Below, piece after piece: positions 24,975 to 38,442 of a stretch of 64,000 nt of DNA (position 1 is the stretch's first letter; each line of letters starts with the position of its first letter). Origin of the DNA: Chondrosia reniformis (lineage: Eukaryota > Porifera > Demospongiae > Chondrillida > Chondrillidae); the NCBI GenBank assembly GCA_947172415.1, contig OX359201.1:1178001-1242000 (forward strand), read 5' to 3'. A program made the position numbers and the translations under genes. The notes beneath the pieces were generated by a model that was given only the letters and a program-made list of their open reading frames with translations, ran no database searches and was not told the origin of the DNA.

Positions 24975-27214
24975 CTCAATAATAGTGTAATTTAGGGTAT
25001 ATGCAATACGTATATAGTACATACAGTAGGCAACTCATAATGAAGCCATTAATTTACCTACGAAATATGAAGACTATCAATAATATTCATTGAAAGTTGC
25101 ATGTAACCCACAAGTTGACCTTACAGTATGTCTAAGTTTTTGAGTTAATTTAATATATTAATGTTCTTAATGTAATAATTTAATAATGTTGTTTTTGTTT
25201 TGATGGAGCATTGTACGTATAAAGGACCTTAATTGGTTCCAAACAGTGCACAGATGTCCTACGTATATAGCATATATACAACCATACAGCCGCTGTACGT
25301 ATAGTGTAGCTAAACTGTAGTTGATATCAATACCAACAACTGATTCTGTAGTATACTTGTCGATTGTAAGTATAGGTGACACATCCAGGGTGTGCTTTTC
25401 ATGTGTTTAGCTTAGGCAAATTTTCTGTTCAAAGTTCATTTATTAAACAGTACTATATCTCATTTAATGTACTGATTTGTGAACACAAATAGGTTTTCCC
25501 AGTTACATTAAGATAGGCATGCATGGCATTATATTAATATTCATTCCCCCTTTGCAAGTTACATACATATAACCATAAACCATGTACGTACTGTATGTAA
25601 TTTTATTAAAATTTCACCTTTTTATGCCCCTTTTTGCAAGTTGCAAGTGCTATAACCAGAAACCATGTACGTATACATATATACAAGCCCTATCACTTTA
25701 CATATGTGTGTTGTGTGTGTATGTGAATGCAGTGAAATATTATGCTCTTGGCTTACTCTGCAGTTACAAGGTACATCAAATTTACTGTTGTTAATTGAGA
25801 TCCCTTAAACAGACTGACGTTTTTGAATTTTAAATATCATGAGGCAAATGTAATTGATAAGGCATGTGGTGTGGCTTACATTAAACACAAAAATGCATAT
25901 GTCTGTGATGTAGGATTGATAATTCCACTTGCCTAATTAGTGTATACAGTACTTCATGAGTAGTATCACTGACATTCCACATTATGGTATAAGAAAACAG
26001 TTGTACATTGTAGTTGGATGGATTCTTCTACCAATACAGTTGGAGAGGCCATTCATACGGTGACCTATGAATATCTTTGGTGATTCAAATTTTATGATAT
26101 AGAGTGTATAAATGTGCAGTATATTGTATGAATAATTGAAGAGAAAATCAAACCTCAAGTAATTATAATAAGTATCAATTTGAAACATCATGAAATTTAA
26201 AGCAAAAACATGAAAGAAGCAACTGTCTGGAATCAAACCCAGGACAGCTGGTTATGACCACCAGTGCTCTGCCACTATACTCCATCCATCTTGTGTATGT
26301 AACATTTCTAGACTATTACTAAACCCCTCTGTTTTCCCTCTTATACTAACTACAAGAAAGTTATTAGTATTCATTTACTAATTGGTGGTGAGTCTCACCC
26401 CAGCCCCTTTTCCAGTGGGAGAGGCCATCTTAACCAATGAGTCGCTCAGTATGTATGTCTGACCTCATTAGTCGGACTCTTAAAGCTTTGGATATGTATT
26501 TGTGATTATGTATTCATACCTGTGAGTTGAAGTTTCATGTGTATAATTAATTAAATAGCTGATAGACTAGATAGTTTGTGTGTATAATTGCCAAGCTACA
26601 GTACGTATAAAGTGAGGCAACTAATGTTGAAACAAAGATGGCCCCCGTTTGTATCCATCCCAGTCAACCCGAGACACCTCGCTCGATTGTACAAACTTCA
26701 ACAAGGCAACAAGGGCACTAAAGAACATATATATATATACGTAAATCCGTCCTAGTCAAATTGGGACACCTCTCTTGATTGCACAAGCTTGGTATATCTA
26801 TGCTTATCAATAAAAGCAAAAGCCTTCACTTTTCTATGCAACTCTTGCGCAAGGAATACATAACAAAGAGCAACGAAGGCTTCAGACTTCAGAGACCTTT
26901 ATGCCCTAGTTATTCATTTAATAGTTTGTGTTTTAGTTGATAGGCTGTACATGTATTTAGATAAATATTTGTGCATCTTAAACCTATTGTATTTGAAGAT
27001 CTAGAGTGACCCATAGTACTACTTACAGGAGGCAACTCTGTATATACACATGTGAATCTTAAACTTCATTCATGTAAAGAGTAATAATTGTATGCCTTTT
27101 TCACATGATACATGTAAATTTGTATATGGAGTTTCAGATCATTCTATTTGTATGCTGATACGTAAGTCTGGCTAGTACTACATTGTAAAACAGTATTCTT
27201 CACTGTTTTGTTGA
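24975..27214. other. Spacer
   Basis: No gene seen. From about 25,840 it is a diverged copy of the sequence at 1-1,390, including the tRNA-like remnant at 26,226-26,279. The part at 25,420-25,800 recurs at 29,700-30,000. Confidence 0.65.
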
Positions 27215-29339
27215 TTACGTTTCATAAGTCTTTATGAACAGCTCCACTTGCCTAGTTGCAGTAAACTCATTTGATCTTGCTTCATCACTGCACCAACGAA
27301 ACTCTACATTATCAGTAGAAGGAGTTGCTAGTTTCTTCCTAAACCAAGGTTGGTCTGGATTATCACAGCATGTAGAACCAGAGACACAAGAGACACCAGA
27401 ACTGTCCCACAGACGATCAGGATAGACTACTTGTTCCCAGGGAGCAGTAGGATTTCCAGTGTCACAATAATAGTCTCCTCCGACAAAACTTGGTGGACTA
27501 GCAGTACCACTTCCACCTGATGAACAAGGACATTGGTTAGTTGCTGACTTTGCTAAGTTATGAATTCCTACAACGTAGCTCCAAATATGTTGCCGTGGTG
27601 ATCCTTGGGTAATTGAAATGCCATCAATATAAGGTCCATCAATTGTCTGTGAAGAACTAGCATAAAATGCATCCGGACTTCCAAACTGATAAGCTTCAAT
27701 CATTCCACATATCTCTTTAACATCCTTTCCAAGACTATCAAAGTACACTGAACTGCAAACTCCCTCAACTGATCTCCTGCAATACCATTTCTTGTTATAA
27801 GCAAACCTCTCAAGAGATGGAGGACACTCTGCCAAGTGACGACCAGTATAGAAGTAGCCTATTCTCATCCATGCTCCCTCTCCACAATAATGGTGTCCTT
27901 GAAGGTAGCAGTAGATCTTAAGAGTAGAGTTGTCTCTGGAGTTCCTTATCCAATACCATCCATTGTGGCTCTGTGGGTTATTCTTTACTATCTGATCACA
28001 GCTATCAGCTGGATAGTCGTAGGAGAGTCCAAGTTGAGTCTGTCCATTCTTCAGTTCTATCTGATCATCTATGTAGTCCTTGGATTCCTGTTGGAGTTGA
28101 GTGGTGATTCTGTTCTCAGTGTTTGTATCCAGTATGGTAATACCAGGTGGTCCAACCTGTCCAGGAGGTCCAGATCTTCCAGGTGGTCCTGGCTGTCCAG
28201 ATGGACCAGATGGTCCACTAGTACCAGATGGACCAGGGGGACCTGCAAAATTAGAGAATTGTAAAATTAAATCCCTTATTTGTGTTTAAATTGTGCACCC
28301 TTATGGAATTCACATAGTGTTCTTTAATCTATGGTGTACATGAGCGATGGATGATGATGAGTGATGACTATTGAATTGCTCTGTGTGACACAACAGGTGC
28401 AAGCAAGTTGACTATTCAGCACCTAAGGGCTTTGCAGGGTTAGACGGCCTATTAGCATACTTTTCTCATTGTTTTGCTAAGCTGAAATGTATGACAGTTA
28501 GTTAATGTTCAGCTTCCTATAGTCCTATAGCATAATACGTAGTTTGTGTAATCAAAGTGAAAAAGTATGGGCATGCATGTCTGTAGATGTGTGTTTGCAT
28601 GTGTGTGTACCTGTAGATGTGTATTTGTATGTATGTGCTTGCCCTCACAATGTCTTGTATTCTACTAGTAGTAGTTACTGTGTGTATAGGAGATTTGTGT
28701 ACAACTATGAGAATGGTTTAAATATGAGTACTGTATTCATATAGAGGAAGAATGCAATGATTAATATCATGTAGGTTAGCTGCTAATTGTATCTCCTCAC
28801 CTGATGGTCCAGTATCTCCTCTTGGTCCAACAGGACCCTCTACTCCTTGTACTCCTTGTAATCCCATACTACCTGTGTATACAGAAATACAATTGCAATC
28901 TTTTGTTACTGATATAGTGATGATTATAAATCTACAGTAGTATCAGTATTCACATGTTGAAAGTGTATATATATACGTATGTACGTATACTTATGTATAT
29001 ATAATGCCTCTTATATAGTCATTGCAGTCAATGAGCAAAAATAAGCCTTGTGTAATTATTAAGTAATTCTAGTATTATTAATCTGTTGAATGCAATACCT
29101 CTTGGTCCTGGATTTCCCCTTGGACCCACTGGACCTTCCCCTCCCTGTGGACCTGGAGGACCAGCTGGCCCTTGTGCTCCAGGAGATCCAGTGGGTCCAT
29201 CACGCCCATCCCTTCCAGGTACTCCACGAAAAGTCAATTGAAACTCTGTAACATTATCAGCAGTAAAGTCAGCTACATCACTGTAGACTTGATATACTTG
29301 AGAGACAAGGAGAAACAGGATAACTCCAAAGACAGCCAT
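27215..29339 (-). CDS. CL7: collagen-stalk secreted protein, mosaic head
   Basis: Exons 29099-29339, 28801-28872 and 27215-28242 give 446 aa. The start is at 29,339 (MAVFGVIL); a longer upstream open frame from 29,492 is intron- or UTR-like and gives no signal peptide at its start. The first half of the head is type I ([12 protein letters not shown]). From about [13 protein letters not shown] onward it is almost the same as CL8, which has a type II first half. Variable segments ([35 protein letters not shown]) match CL8 with one residue different. Confidence 0.87.
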
Positions 29340-30781
29340 CTCAGTAATAGTGTAATTTAGGGTATATGCAATACAGCTGATATATATATACAGTATATAG
29401 TATGATGGTTGACTCTTAACGAAGCCATTAATTTGACCATTGTTACCTAGTATGAGGACTGTCAAGAATATTGAAAGTTGCATGTAACCCACAAGTCGAC
29501 CTTGTGTATTGAGGTCTGTCTAATTTCTTAAGTTAATTTAATAATGTTGTTATTGCTTCATGATGGATCATTGTATGACCTTTAATTGGTTTCATGCTGC
29601 ACAGATGTTCTAGCTAAAGCATAGTTAACTATATATAGGTATTAACATAAACATTTAATCCAAGGAGTCCTTTTGCATGCAATGAATTTAGGCAAATTTT
29701 CTGTTCTAAGTTCCTTTATTAAACAGTACTATTTCTCATTCAATGTACTGATTTGTGAACACAAATAGGTTTTCCCAGTTTCATTAAAATAGACATGCAC
29801 GACATTATATTAAAATTTCACCTTTTTATACCCACTTTTTCAAGTTGCAAGTGCTATAACCAGAAACCATGCATGTATACATATATACAAGCCCTATCAC
29901 TTTACATATGTGTGTTGTGTGTGTATGTGAATGCAGTGAAATATTATGCTCTTGGCTTACTCTGCAGTTACAAGGTACATCAAATTTACTGTTGTTAATT
30001 GAGATCTCTTAGGCAGACTGACTTTTTTGAAATTAAAATAACATGAGGCAAATGTAATTGATAAGGCATGTGGTGTGGCTTACATTAAACACAAAAATGC
30101 ATGTGTCTGTGATGTAGGATTGATAATTCCACTTGCCCAATTAGTGTATATAGCTTCATGAGTAGTATCACTGACATTCCACATTATGGTATAAGAAAAC
30201 AGATGTACATTGTAGTTGGATGGATTCTTCTACCAATACAGTTGGAGAGGCCATTCATACGGTGACCTATGAATATCTTTGGTGATTCAAAATTTTATGA
30301 TAAAGAGTGTATAAATGTGCAGTATATAGTATGAATAATTGAAGAGAAAATCAAACCACAAGTAATTATAATATCTTTTCTATGTAACTCTTGCACAAAG
30401 GAGTAAGAAAGAGCAAGGAAGGCTTCAGACTTCAGAGACCTATATACCCAAGTTATTAATTACATAGCTTGTTTTAGTTGATAGACTATACATGTATTTA
30501 GATAAAAGTTTGTACATCTTAAACCTAATGCATTTGAAGATTTCGAGTGACCCATAGTACTGTTATTAGATTTCAGTATGTATACAAGGCAACTCTGTAT
30601 ACACATGAATGTACATCTTTAATTTCATTCATGTAAAGAGTAATAATTTTAGGCCTTTTTCACATACATGTTAATTTGCATGTGGAGTTTCAGATCAACT
30701 TTTTCCTCTCTATTTGTATGCTGATAAGTATGTTTAGTACTATACGTATTGCCCAAACAGTATTCTTCACTGTTTTGTTGA
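29340..30781. other. Spacer
   Basis: No gene seen. It combines a copy of the 25,420-25,800 stretch with a shortened version of the 1-1,390 type 3' flank. Confidence 0.6.
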
Positions 30782-32890
30782 TTATATTTCATTAGTCTTA
30801 ATGAACAGCTCCACTTGCCTAGTGGCAGTAAACTCATTTGACCTTGGTTCATTAGCACACCAACGAAGCTCTACGTTATCAATAGAAGGAGTTGCTAGTT
30901 TCTTCCTAAACCAAGGTTGGTCTGGATTGTCACAGCATGTAGAACCAGAGACACAAGAGACACCAGAACTGTCCCACAGACGATCAGGATAGACTACTTG
31001 TTCCCAGGGAGCAGTAGGATTTCCAGTGTCGCAATAATAGTCTCCTCCGACAAAACTTGGTGGACTAGCAGTACCACTTCCACCTGATGAACAAGGACAT
31101 TGGTTAGTTGCTGACTTTGCTAAGTTACGAATTCCTACAACGTAGCTCCAAATATGTTGCCGTGGTGATCCTTGGGTAATAGAAATGCCATCAATATAAG
31201 GTCCATCAATTGTCTGTGAAGAACTAGCATAAAATGCATCCGGACTTCCAAACTGATAAGCTTCAATCATTCCACACACCTCTTTAATCTCATTTCCAAG
31301 ACTATCAAAGTACACTGAACTACATCCTTCATCAACTGATCTCCTGCAATACTGCTTACTATTGTAAGTATACGTGTTCAGACTTGAAGGACATCCCACT
31401 CCTCTATTCAAATCAAAGTGTCCAATTCTCATCCATGTTCCATTTCCACAGTGAGGATGTCCTCCTATGAAACACAGCCTTCTGCTAACAGATCCATCTC
31501 TTCTGTTCTGTATCCAGTACCATCCATCAGGGCTGTGAGGATTACATACTGCTATCTCTTCACAGCTGAATGCAGGATAATCTGAAGACCTTCCAAGTCT
31601 AGTTTTTGTATTCTTCAGTTCTATCTGATCATCTATGTAGTCCTTAGATTGCTGTTGGAGTTGAGTGGTGATTCTGTTCTCAGTGTTTGTATCCAGTATG
31701 GTAATACCAGGTGGTCCAACCTGTCCAGGAGGTCCAGATCTTCCAGGTGGTCCTGGCTGTCCAGATGGACCAGATGGTCCACTAGTACCAGGTGGACCAG
31801 GGGGACCTACAAGATGAGAGAATTGTAAAATAAAAACTATTTAAATCCCTTATTTATGTTTAAATTGTGCACCCTTATGCGCATCCTTCTGGAATTTATG
31901 TAGTGTTCTTTAACCTATGGTATACATGAGCAGTGGGTAACGATGAGTGACGGGTGCCAAAGGGTTAAACAGGGTTAGATGACACACATGGAGATGGATG
32001 ACCTATTAGCATACTTTCCTCATTGTTTTCCTAAGCTGAAATGTGACAGTTAATGTTTAGCCCCAAATGTGTGTGGCGTAATTTATTACTTTTATTGCAT
32101 GTGGTCATATACTCTTATGCTTACACAATGTACAAATGTCTGCATGTCTGTAGATGCGCTTGTGTGTGTGTGTACCTGTGACTGTGTGCATATGTATTTG
32201 TATGTATGTGCTCGCCCTCAAGATGTCTTGTATTCTACTAGTATATACGTAGTAGTTATGCTGTGTAAACAGGAGGTATAGAACTAAACATATATCTAAA
32301 TATGTAGGAGTATTCATGTACAGGAAGATATTGATACAATATGATATAAATCATGTAGGTTAGCTGCTAGTTGTGTATCTCCTCACCTGATGGTCCTGTA
32401 TCTCCTCTTGGTCCAACAGGACCCTCAACTCCTTGTACTCCTTGTAATCCCATATTACCTGTATATACAGAAGTACATTTGTAGCTTATATAGTATATCT
32501 ACAGTAGTATCATTATTCATGTGTTGAAAGTGTACATACATATATATATAATTCCTCTTATATAGTCATTGCAGTCAAAGAGCAAAAATAAGCCTTGTAT
32601 GATGATTATATACGTAATTATAGTATCATTAATCTGTTGAATACAATACCTCTTGGTCCTGGATTTCCCCTTGGACCCACTGGACCTTCCCCTCCCTGTG
32701 GACCTGGAGGACCAGCTGGTCCTTGTGCTCCAGGAGGTCCAGTGGGTCCATCACGTCCATCCCTTCCAGGTACTCCACGAAAAGTCAACTGAAACTCTGT
32801 AACATTCTCAGCAGTAAAGTCAGCTACATCACTGTATACTTGATATATCTGAGAGACAAGGAGAAACAGGATAACTCCAAAGACAGCCAT
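30782..32890 (-). CDS. CL8: collagen-stalk secreted protein, type II head
   Basis: Exons 32650-32890, 32387-32458 and 30782-31806 give 445 aa, the same exon lengths as CL1. The signal peptide MAVFGVIL, exon 1, intron 1 and exon 2 are almost identical to damaged CL3, yet the head is type II ([11 protein letters not shown]) and not CL3's type I. The second half of the head matches CL7. The gene is therefore a patchwork of at least three sources. The frame is intact. Confidence 0.87.
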
Positions 32891-34925
32891 CTCAGTAATA
32901 GTGTAATTTAGGGTATATACAATACAGCTGATATATATATACAGTATATAGTAGGTTAACTCATAACGAAGCCATTAATTTGACCATTGTCACCTAGTAT
33001 GAGGACTATCAACAATATTAACGGGCCTCATCAAATCTTTCATGTAACCCACAAGTTGACCCCAGTAGATATGTTTTGACTGTCAAGTTCTTGAGTTAAT
33101 TTAATAATGTTGTTATTGCTTTGATGGAGTAGTTTATGACCGTTAATTGGTTCCATGCACAGATGTTCTAGTTAAGTATAATGAACTAAGTATATATAGG
33201 TATTAACCGATACAAGGGATACATTCAGTTCAGAGAGTCCTGATAATGTCAATTTAGGAAAAGTTTCTGTTTAAAATCTATTTATTAAATAAGTACTGTA
33301 TCTACATTCAATGTACTGATTTGTGAACATAAATAGGTTTTCCCAGTTTCATTAAGATAGGTATACGTACATGGCATTATATTAAAAGTTTTGCTGTGTG
33401 CAAGTTGCAAGAAAAGATCCATAAACAAGCCATGTATACGTACTGTATATACGTATATCTGTGTAAATGTACTGAGACATTATGGTCTTATATAGCTCAC
33501 TCTCTATTGCAAGATACATCAAATTTGCTGTCGAGTTGTGTCACTGACATTATAGTATAAGAAAACAAATATACATTGTACCAATGAGCTACAATTGCCA
33601 CAGCAATATTCCATCCATCTTGTGTATGTAGCATTTCCAAGCCTCTCTGTTTCCCCTCTTAAACTAACTACAAGAAAGTGATTAGTCTTCATTTACTAAT
33701 TGATTCTCTTTATTAGTCTTCATTTACTAATTGGTGGTGATTCTCTTTATCACCTTTTCCAGTGGGAGAGGCCATCTTAACTAATGAGTTACTCAGTATG
33801 TATGTCTGATCTCATTAGTCGAACTCTTAAAGCTTTGGATATGTATTTGTGATTATGTATTCATACCTGTGAGTTGAAGGTTTGTGTGTATAATTAATTA
33901 AATAGTTTGTTTTTAGCTGATAGACTGTACAGTGGAACCTCACTTATCCCATTCAAACAGGGCCAGACCATTGACAGATAAGTGAAACTGCCTGAATTGC
34001 AATATTCTTCATAGCTACATTGTGCACAATAATAAATGTTCTTAATACAGCAGGGGCGGATCCACATATACGTACAAGAAAGTGTTTTCAGGGGTGGATC
34101 CAAGAATTTTTGAACTTGAGCTTTGCCTCACAACGTTTTATATACGTATGTATATGCCACAATGTAATGTATAGCACAATAGCACTAATTCATTGACAGC
34201 CAGCTCACAAAGGAGTCATGTGAAATCATTTTGTAAACTTGACTTTTCAGCAAGTTACAACATTGTGGCTGCAAACCTACCCATTATTCTTATAATTTCT
34301 AACGATTTACTTCAATTTGAGAGGTTCTGTCTTGCAGAAGTGACTAAAGACTTAGTTATAACTCTGTCATAACAGCAAAATGGGGGATTGCAACCCCACC
34401 AACCCCCCCCCTCTGGATCCACTACTGGTACAGTGTGAAAGTACGTACTCGTCCACAAGTTTCTCTTGAGTTGCTCCATCCTTCAGGCAGTCAAGTACTG
34501 CTATTCATCTTCTAGGGTAAGAACTACCCGCTTTCTTTTCATGGAATCTCTTCTCACTGCTTAAAGTAGCAATTTTGTTTTCGCCACAAAGGCTGGATAA
34601 TCCGCGCAGCCAGTTAAATGGGGTGCAGATAAGTGAGGTTCCACTGTATATGTATTTATACTTACCTGAATAAAGTTTGTACATCTTAAACCTAATGTAT
34701 TTGAAGATCTAGAGTGACCCATAGTACTGTTATTAGATTTCAGTATGTATATGTACTACTTACAGGAGAGGCAACTCTGTATACAGTATACACATGCATG
34801 TACATCTTTAACTTCATTCATGTAAAGACTAAAAATTTTAGGCCTTATTCACATTCATGTTAATTTGTGTGTGGAATTTCATTATTTCTTCATGTATGCT
34901 GATATATAAGTATGATAGTCTGTTG
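32891..34925. other. Spacer, near-identical copy of 12,953-14,985
   Basis: No gene seen. Carries the same two nested elements as its partner block. Confidence 0.7.
33930..34646. mobile_element. Pogo/Tc1-type MITE with nested hAT-like insert (34,051-34,427)
   Basis: Same ends, same TA flanks and same internal hAT-like insertion point as 13,992-14,707. The shared nested insertion shows that both blocks descend from one copy that already held both elements. Confidence 0.8.
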
Positions 34926-35105
34926 AATACAATACCTCTTGGTACTGGATTTCCCCTTGGACCCACTGGACCTTCCCCTCCCTGTGGACCTGGAGGACCA
35001 GCTGGCCCTTGTGCTCCAGGAGGTCCAGTGGGTCCATCATGTCCATCCCTTCCAGGTACTCCACATAGACATCATCAGCACTAAAGTCAGCTATATCACT
35101 GTACT
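34926..35105 (-). pseudogene. Remnant of a CL exon 1
   Basis: Nearly identical to the remnant at 14,986-15,165: collagen triplets and donor site kept, start and signal peptide lost. It belongs to the long duplicated block. Confidence 0.78.
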
Positions 35106-35638
35106 ATAAGCAGAAGAAGCACCTCATGTTTTCTTAACTCTTTCTAAAGCCCCTGTTCAGTCAAGTAGTGCATGGTGCATCCTTTATGTGTATTTCTATG
35201 ACTTTGTACAAGGTTCTATGTCATTTAGTCTGCAAATGTAATTGGATATCTAATATATGTGTGGTTTCTAGTGCTTTATCTGCACCTGAAGTGTTTCCTA
35301 ATTGAACAGCAGTAATAAGATATTATAATTATCACCGATACCCTCCAGTCATTGTGTCTACCTATCTAGTTTGAATTCGAACCTTTACGTATTAGGTACG
35401 CATGTAGTAAGCTATCTATACACTAAGGATGTATATACGTATGTACTATACTTTGGGTTTACTGGCCAATAGTTACAGTCAAATATATTATCAGTAGGAG
35501 GAGTTAGTTTCTGTAACAGTGCATTTTAATGCATTCTTTGCATTCTTCACAACAAGAAATATGTTAATAATATATTGGTTCAGCATTATTATATGTAAAT
35601 ACCGTTCCACAATTCCTACTATTGTATATGGTTACTGG

Positions 35639-37772
35639 TTATATTTCAGTAGTCTTTATATACAGCTCCACATTCCTAGTTGCAATAGCTTCATCACTTT
35701 GATCAGCACACCAACGAAATTCTATATTATCAGTAGAAGGAGTTGCTAGTTTCTTCCTAAACCAAGGTTGGTCTGGATTATCACAGCATGTAGAACCAGA
35801 GACACAAGAGACACCAGAACTGTCCCACAGACGATCAGAATAGACTATTGGCTCCCATCGAAAATTTGGATTTCCAGTGTCACAATAATAGTCTCCTCCA
35901 ACAAAACTTGGTGGACTGGCACCTCCTGATATACAGGGACAATTGCAGTGTGGGCAATCAGCATTTTCTGAACTCGTCTTTAGCCCTGCTGCATATGACC
36001 AAATATGTTGCCGTGGTGATCCTTGGGTAATTGAAATACCATCCATATAAGGTCCATCAATTGTTTGAGGTGGAGCAGCATAAAGTCCAAATGCATCCGG
36101 ACTAAACCACTGGTAAGCTTCAATCATTCCACACACTTCTTTAACCTCCTTCCCAAGACTATCAAAGTACACTGAACTACAACCTACTTCAACTGATCTC
36201 CTGCAATACCATCTCTTGTTATAAGCAAACCTCTTAAGAGATGGAGGACACTCTGCCAAGTGACGACTAGTATAGAAGTAGCCTATTCTCATCCATGCTC
36301 CCTCTCCACAATAATGGTGTCCTTGAAGGTAGCAGTAGATCTTAAGAGTAGAGTTGTCTCTGGAGTTCCTTATCCAATACCATCCACTGTGGCTTTGTGG
36401 GTTATTCTTTACTATCTGATCACAGCTATCAGCTGGATAGTCGTAGGAGAGTCCAAGTTGAGTCTGTCCATTCTTCAGTTCTATCTGATCATCTATGTAG
36501 TCCTTAGATTGCAGTTGAAGTTGAGTGGTGATTCTATTCTCAGTGTTTGTATCCAGTATGGTAATACCAGGTGGTCCAAGCTGTCCAGGAGGTCCAGATC
36601 TTCCAGGTGGTCCTGGCTGTCCAGATGGACCAGATGGTCCACTAGTACCAGGTAGACCAGGGGGACCTACAAAATGTAAGGAATTGTAAAATAGAGGCGA
36701 CTGTTTAAATCATATCCCCTATTTATGTTTGAATGGTGCGACCTTAATTGTGCATCCTTCTGGAATTCTACGGGTGTATGCATAGTGTTCTTTAATCTAT
36801 GGTGTACGTGAGCAATGGATGATGATGAGTAATGGCTATTGAATTGCCATGTGATACAACAGGTGCAAGCAGCGTTAGATGCATGACACGAAGATGGACT
36901 GCCTAATAGCATGCATCATTTTCTTTTTTGCTATAGCTGCATGACAGTTAATATTCAGCTTCCTATATATAGTCCTATAGCTTATACGTACGTACAATTG
37001 TTTGTGTAATCAAAGTGAAAAAGTATGGGCATGTACGTACGTCTGTAGATGTGTGATGTGTGTGTGCCTGTAACTGTGTATTTGTATGTAAGTGCTATGA
37101 GAATGGTTTAAATAAATGTATTCATATTCAGGTAAACTGATGATTAATATCATGTAGGTTAGCTGCTAGTTATGTATTTCCTCACCTGATGGTCCTGTAT
37201 CTCCTCTTGGTCCAAAAGGACCCTCTACTCCTTGTACTCCTTGTAATCCTATACTACCTGTATATACAGAAGTGCAATTGTAAACTTTTGTTACTGATAT
37301 AGTGATGATTATAAATCTACAGTAGTATCAGTATTCACATGTTGAAAGAGTATATATATATATACAGTACAAGTTACAATATACTAAGGTAATATATATA
37401 TATACGTACATATATACATACGTATACGTATATATAATGCCTCATACGTATATAGTCATAGTGAAAGGGCAAAAGCAACCTTGTATAATTATTAAGTGAT
37501 TCTAGTATCATTAATCTGTTAAATACAATACCTCTTGGTCCTGGATTTCCCCTTGGACCCACTGGACCTTCCCCTCCCTGTGGACCTGGAGGACCAGCTG
37601 GCCCTTGTGCTCCAGGAGGTCCAGTGGGTCCATCACGCCCATCCCTTCCAGGTACTCCACGAAAAGTCAACTGAAACTCTGTAACGTTATCAGCAGTAAA
37701 GTCAGCTACATCACTGTAGACTGCATTTATTGAAAACAGAAGTAGTACTTCTAAGACTTTAGTAGGACACAT
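35639..37772 (-). CDS. CL9: collagen-stalk secreted protein, type I head with extra cysteines
   Basis: Exons 37532-37772, 37186-37257 and 35639-36666 give 446 aa. The signal peptide is of the CL1 kind (MCPTKVLEV), but the head is type I. Variable segments: [30 protein letters not shown] before CPC, and [10 protein letters not shown]. The middle loop adds two cysteines and a histidine (CPHCNCPC), unlike any other copy. In exon 2 one valine triplet position is phenylalanine, and in exon 3 one proline is leucine; neither breaks Gly-X-Y. This is the last (5'-most) array member, next to PNPLA6. Confidence 0.87.
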
Positions 37773-38215
37773 GACTACTTGTACTGCACTAATAGTTCTT
37801 GTCTTTTGGCAACTTTTTGTGTATATATGGATTTTTATTTATATTTGTCTACTGAGGTTAATTGATTAGTACACCATAATTAATTTTGGTATGCTTTACT
37901 TTCAATTTACAGTAGTACAATATCTGATAGAATCAGTGATTGAAATCATTCCTAATTTAATAACACCAAATTGTGTTGGTGTATTCCTGATACTCTCCAG
38001 TCTCTATGTCTACCTTGCTAGTTTGTTTTGGAATTTCCCATGTATTTAGTAACTGTGTTTGCCAGTCAGTCAGTGGATTAAACATGTGTACATACGTATA
38101 TAGTACTCATGCTACAATATACATACTTAAGTATACATCAAAAAGTTTAAGCATTGAAAAATATTTAGTGTTCTCAATTCCCTGGCTTGTATGCATGTAT
38201 GTATATTAACATCTA

Positions 38216-38390
38216 CAGTGGACTCTCCATCCAAGGGACGGACTGGGATGATAGCGTCGGTATTGAGAGCGTCCGCATTTGGGAGATTAAAACGTATTAA
38301 CGCCATGCGCGGGAGAAACCGTGACCGCGTGGAGGATGTTGTAAAGCGACTGATCGTTACTGGGAGAGTCCGTTAATGGAGAGTCCACTG
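38216..38390. mobile_element. Tc1/mariner-type MITE, 175 bp
   Basis: Perfect ends CAGTGGACTCTCCAT / ATGGAGAGTCCACTG with TA on both sides. The inner part is GC-richer than its surroundings. The small open frame across it is not called a gene. Confidence 0.82.
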
Positions 38391-38442
38391 TATTACATTA
38401 AGTATTTATGTATTCTACCTTACTTTACTTGTTACTTGTCAG

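Noticed and set aside
38191-38376. 61-aa frame across 38,191-38,376 as an upstream PNPLA6 exon
   Set aside because: It lies inside a 175-bp MITE with perfect ends and TA flanks, and shows no nucleotide-binding-domain residues.
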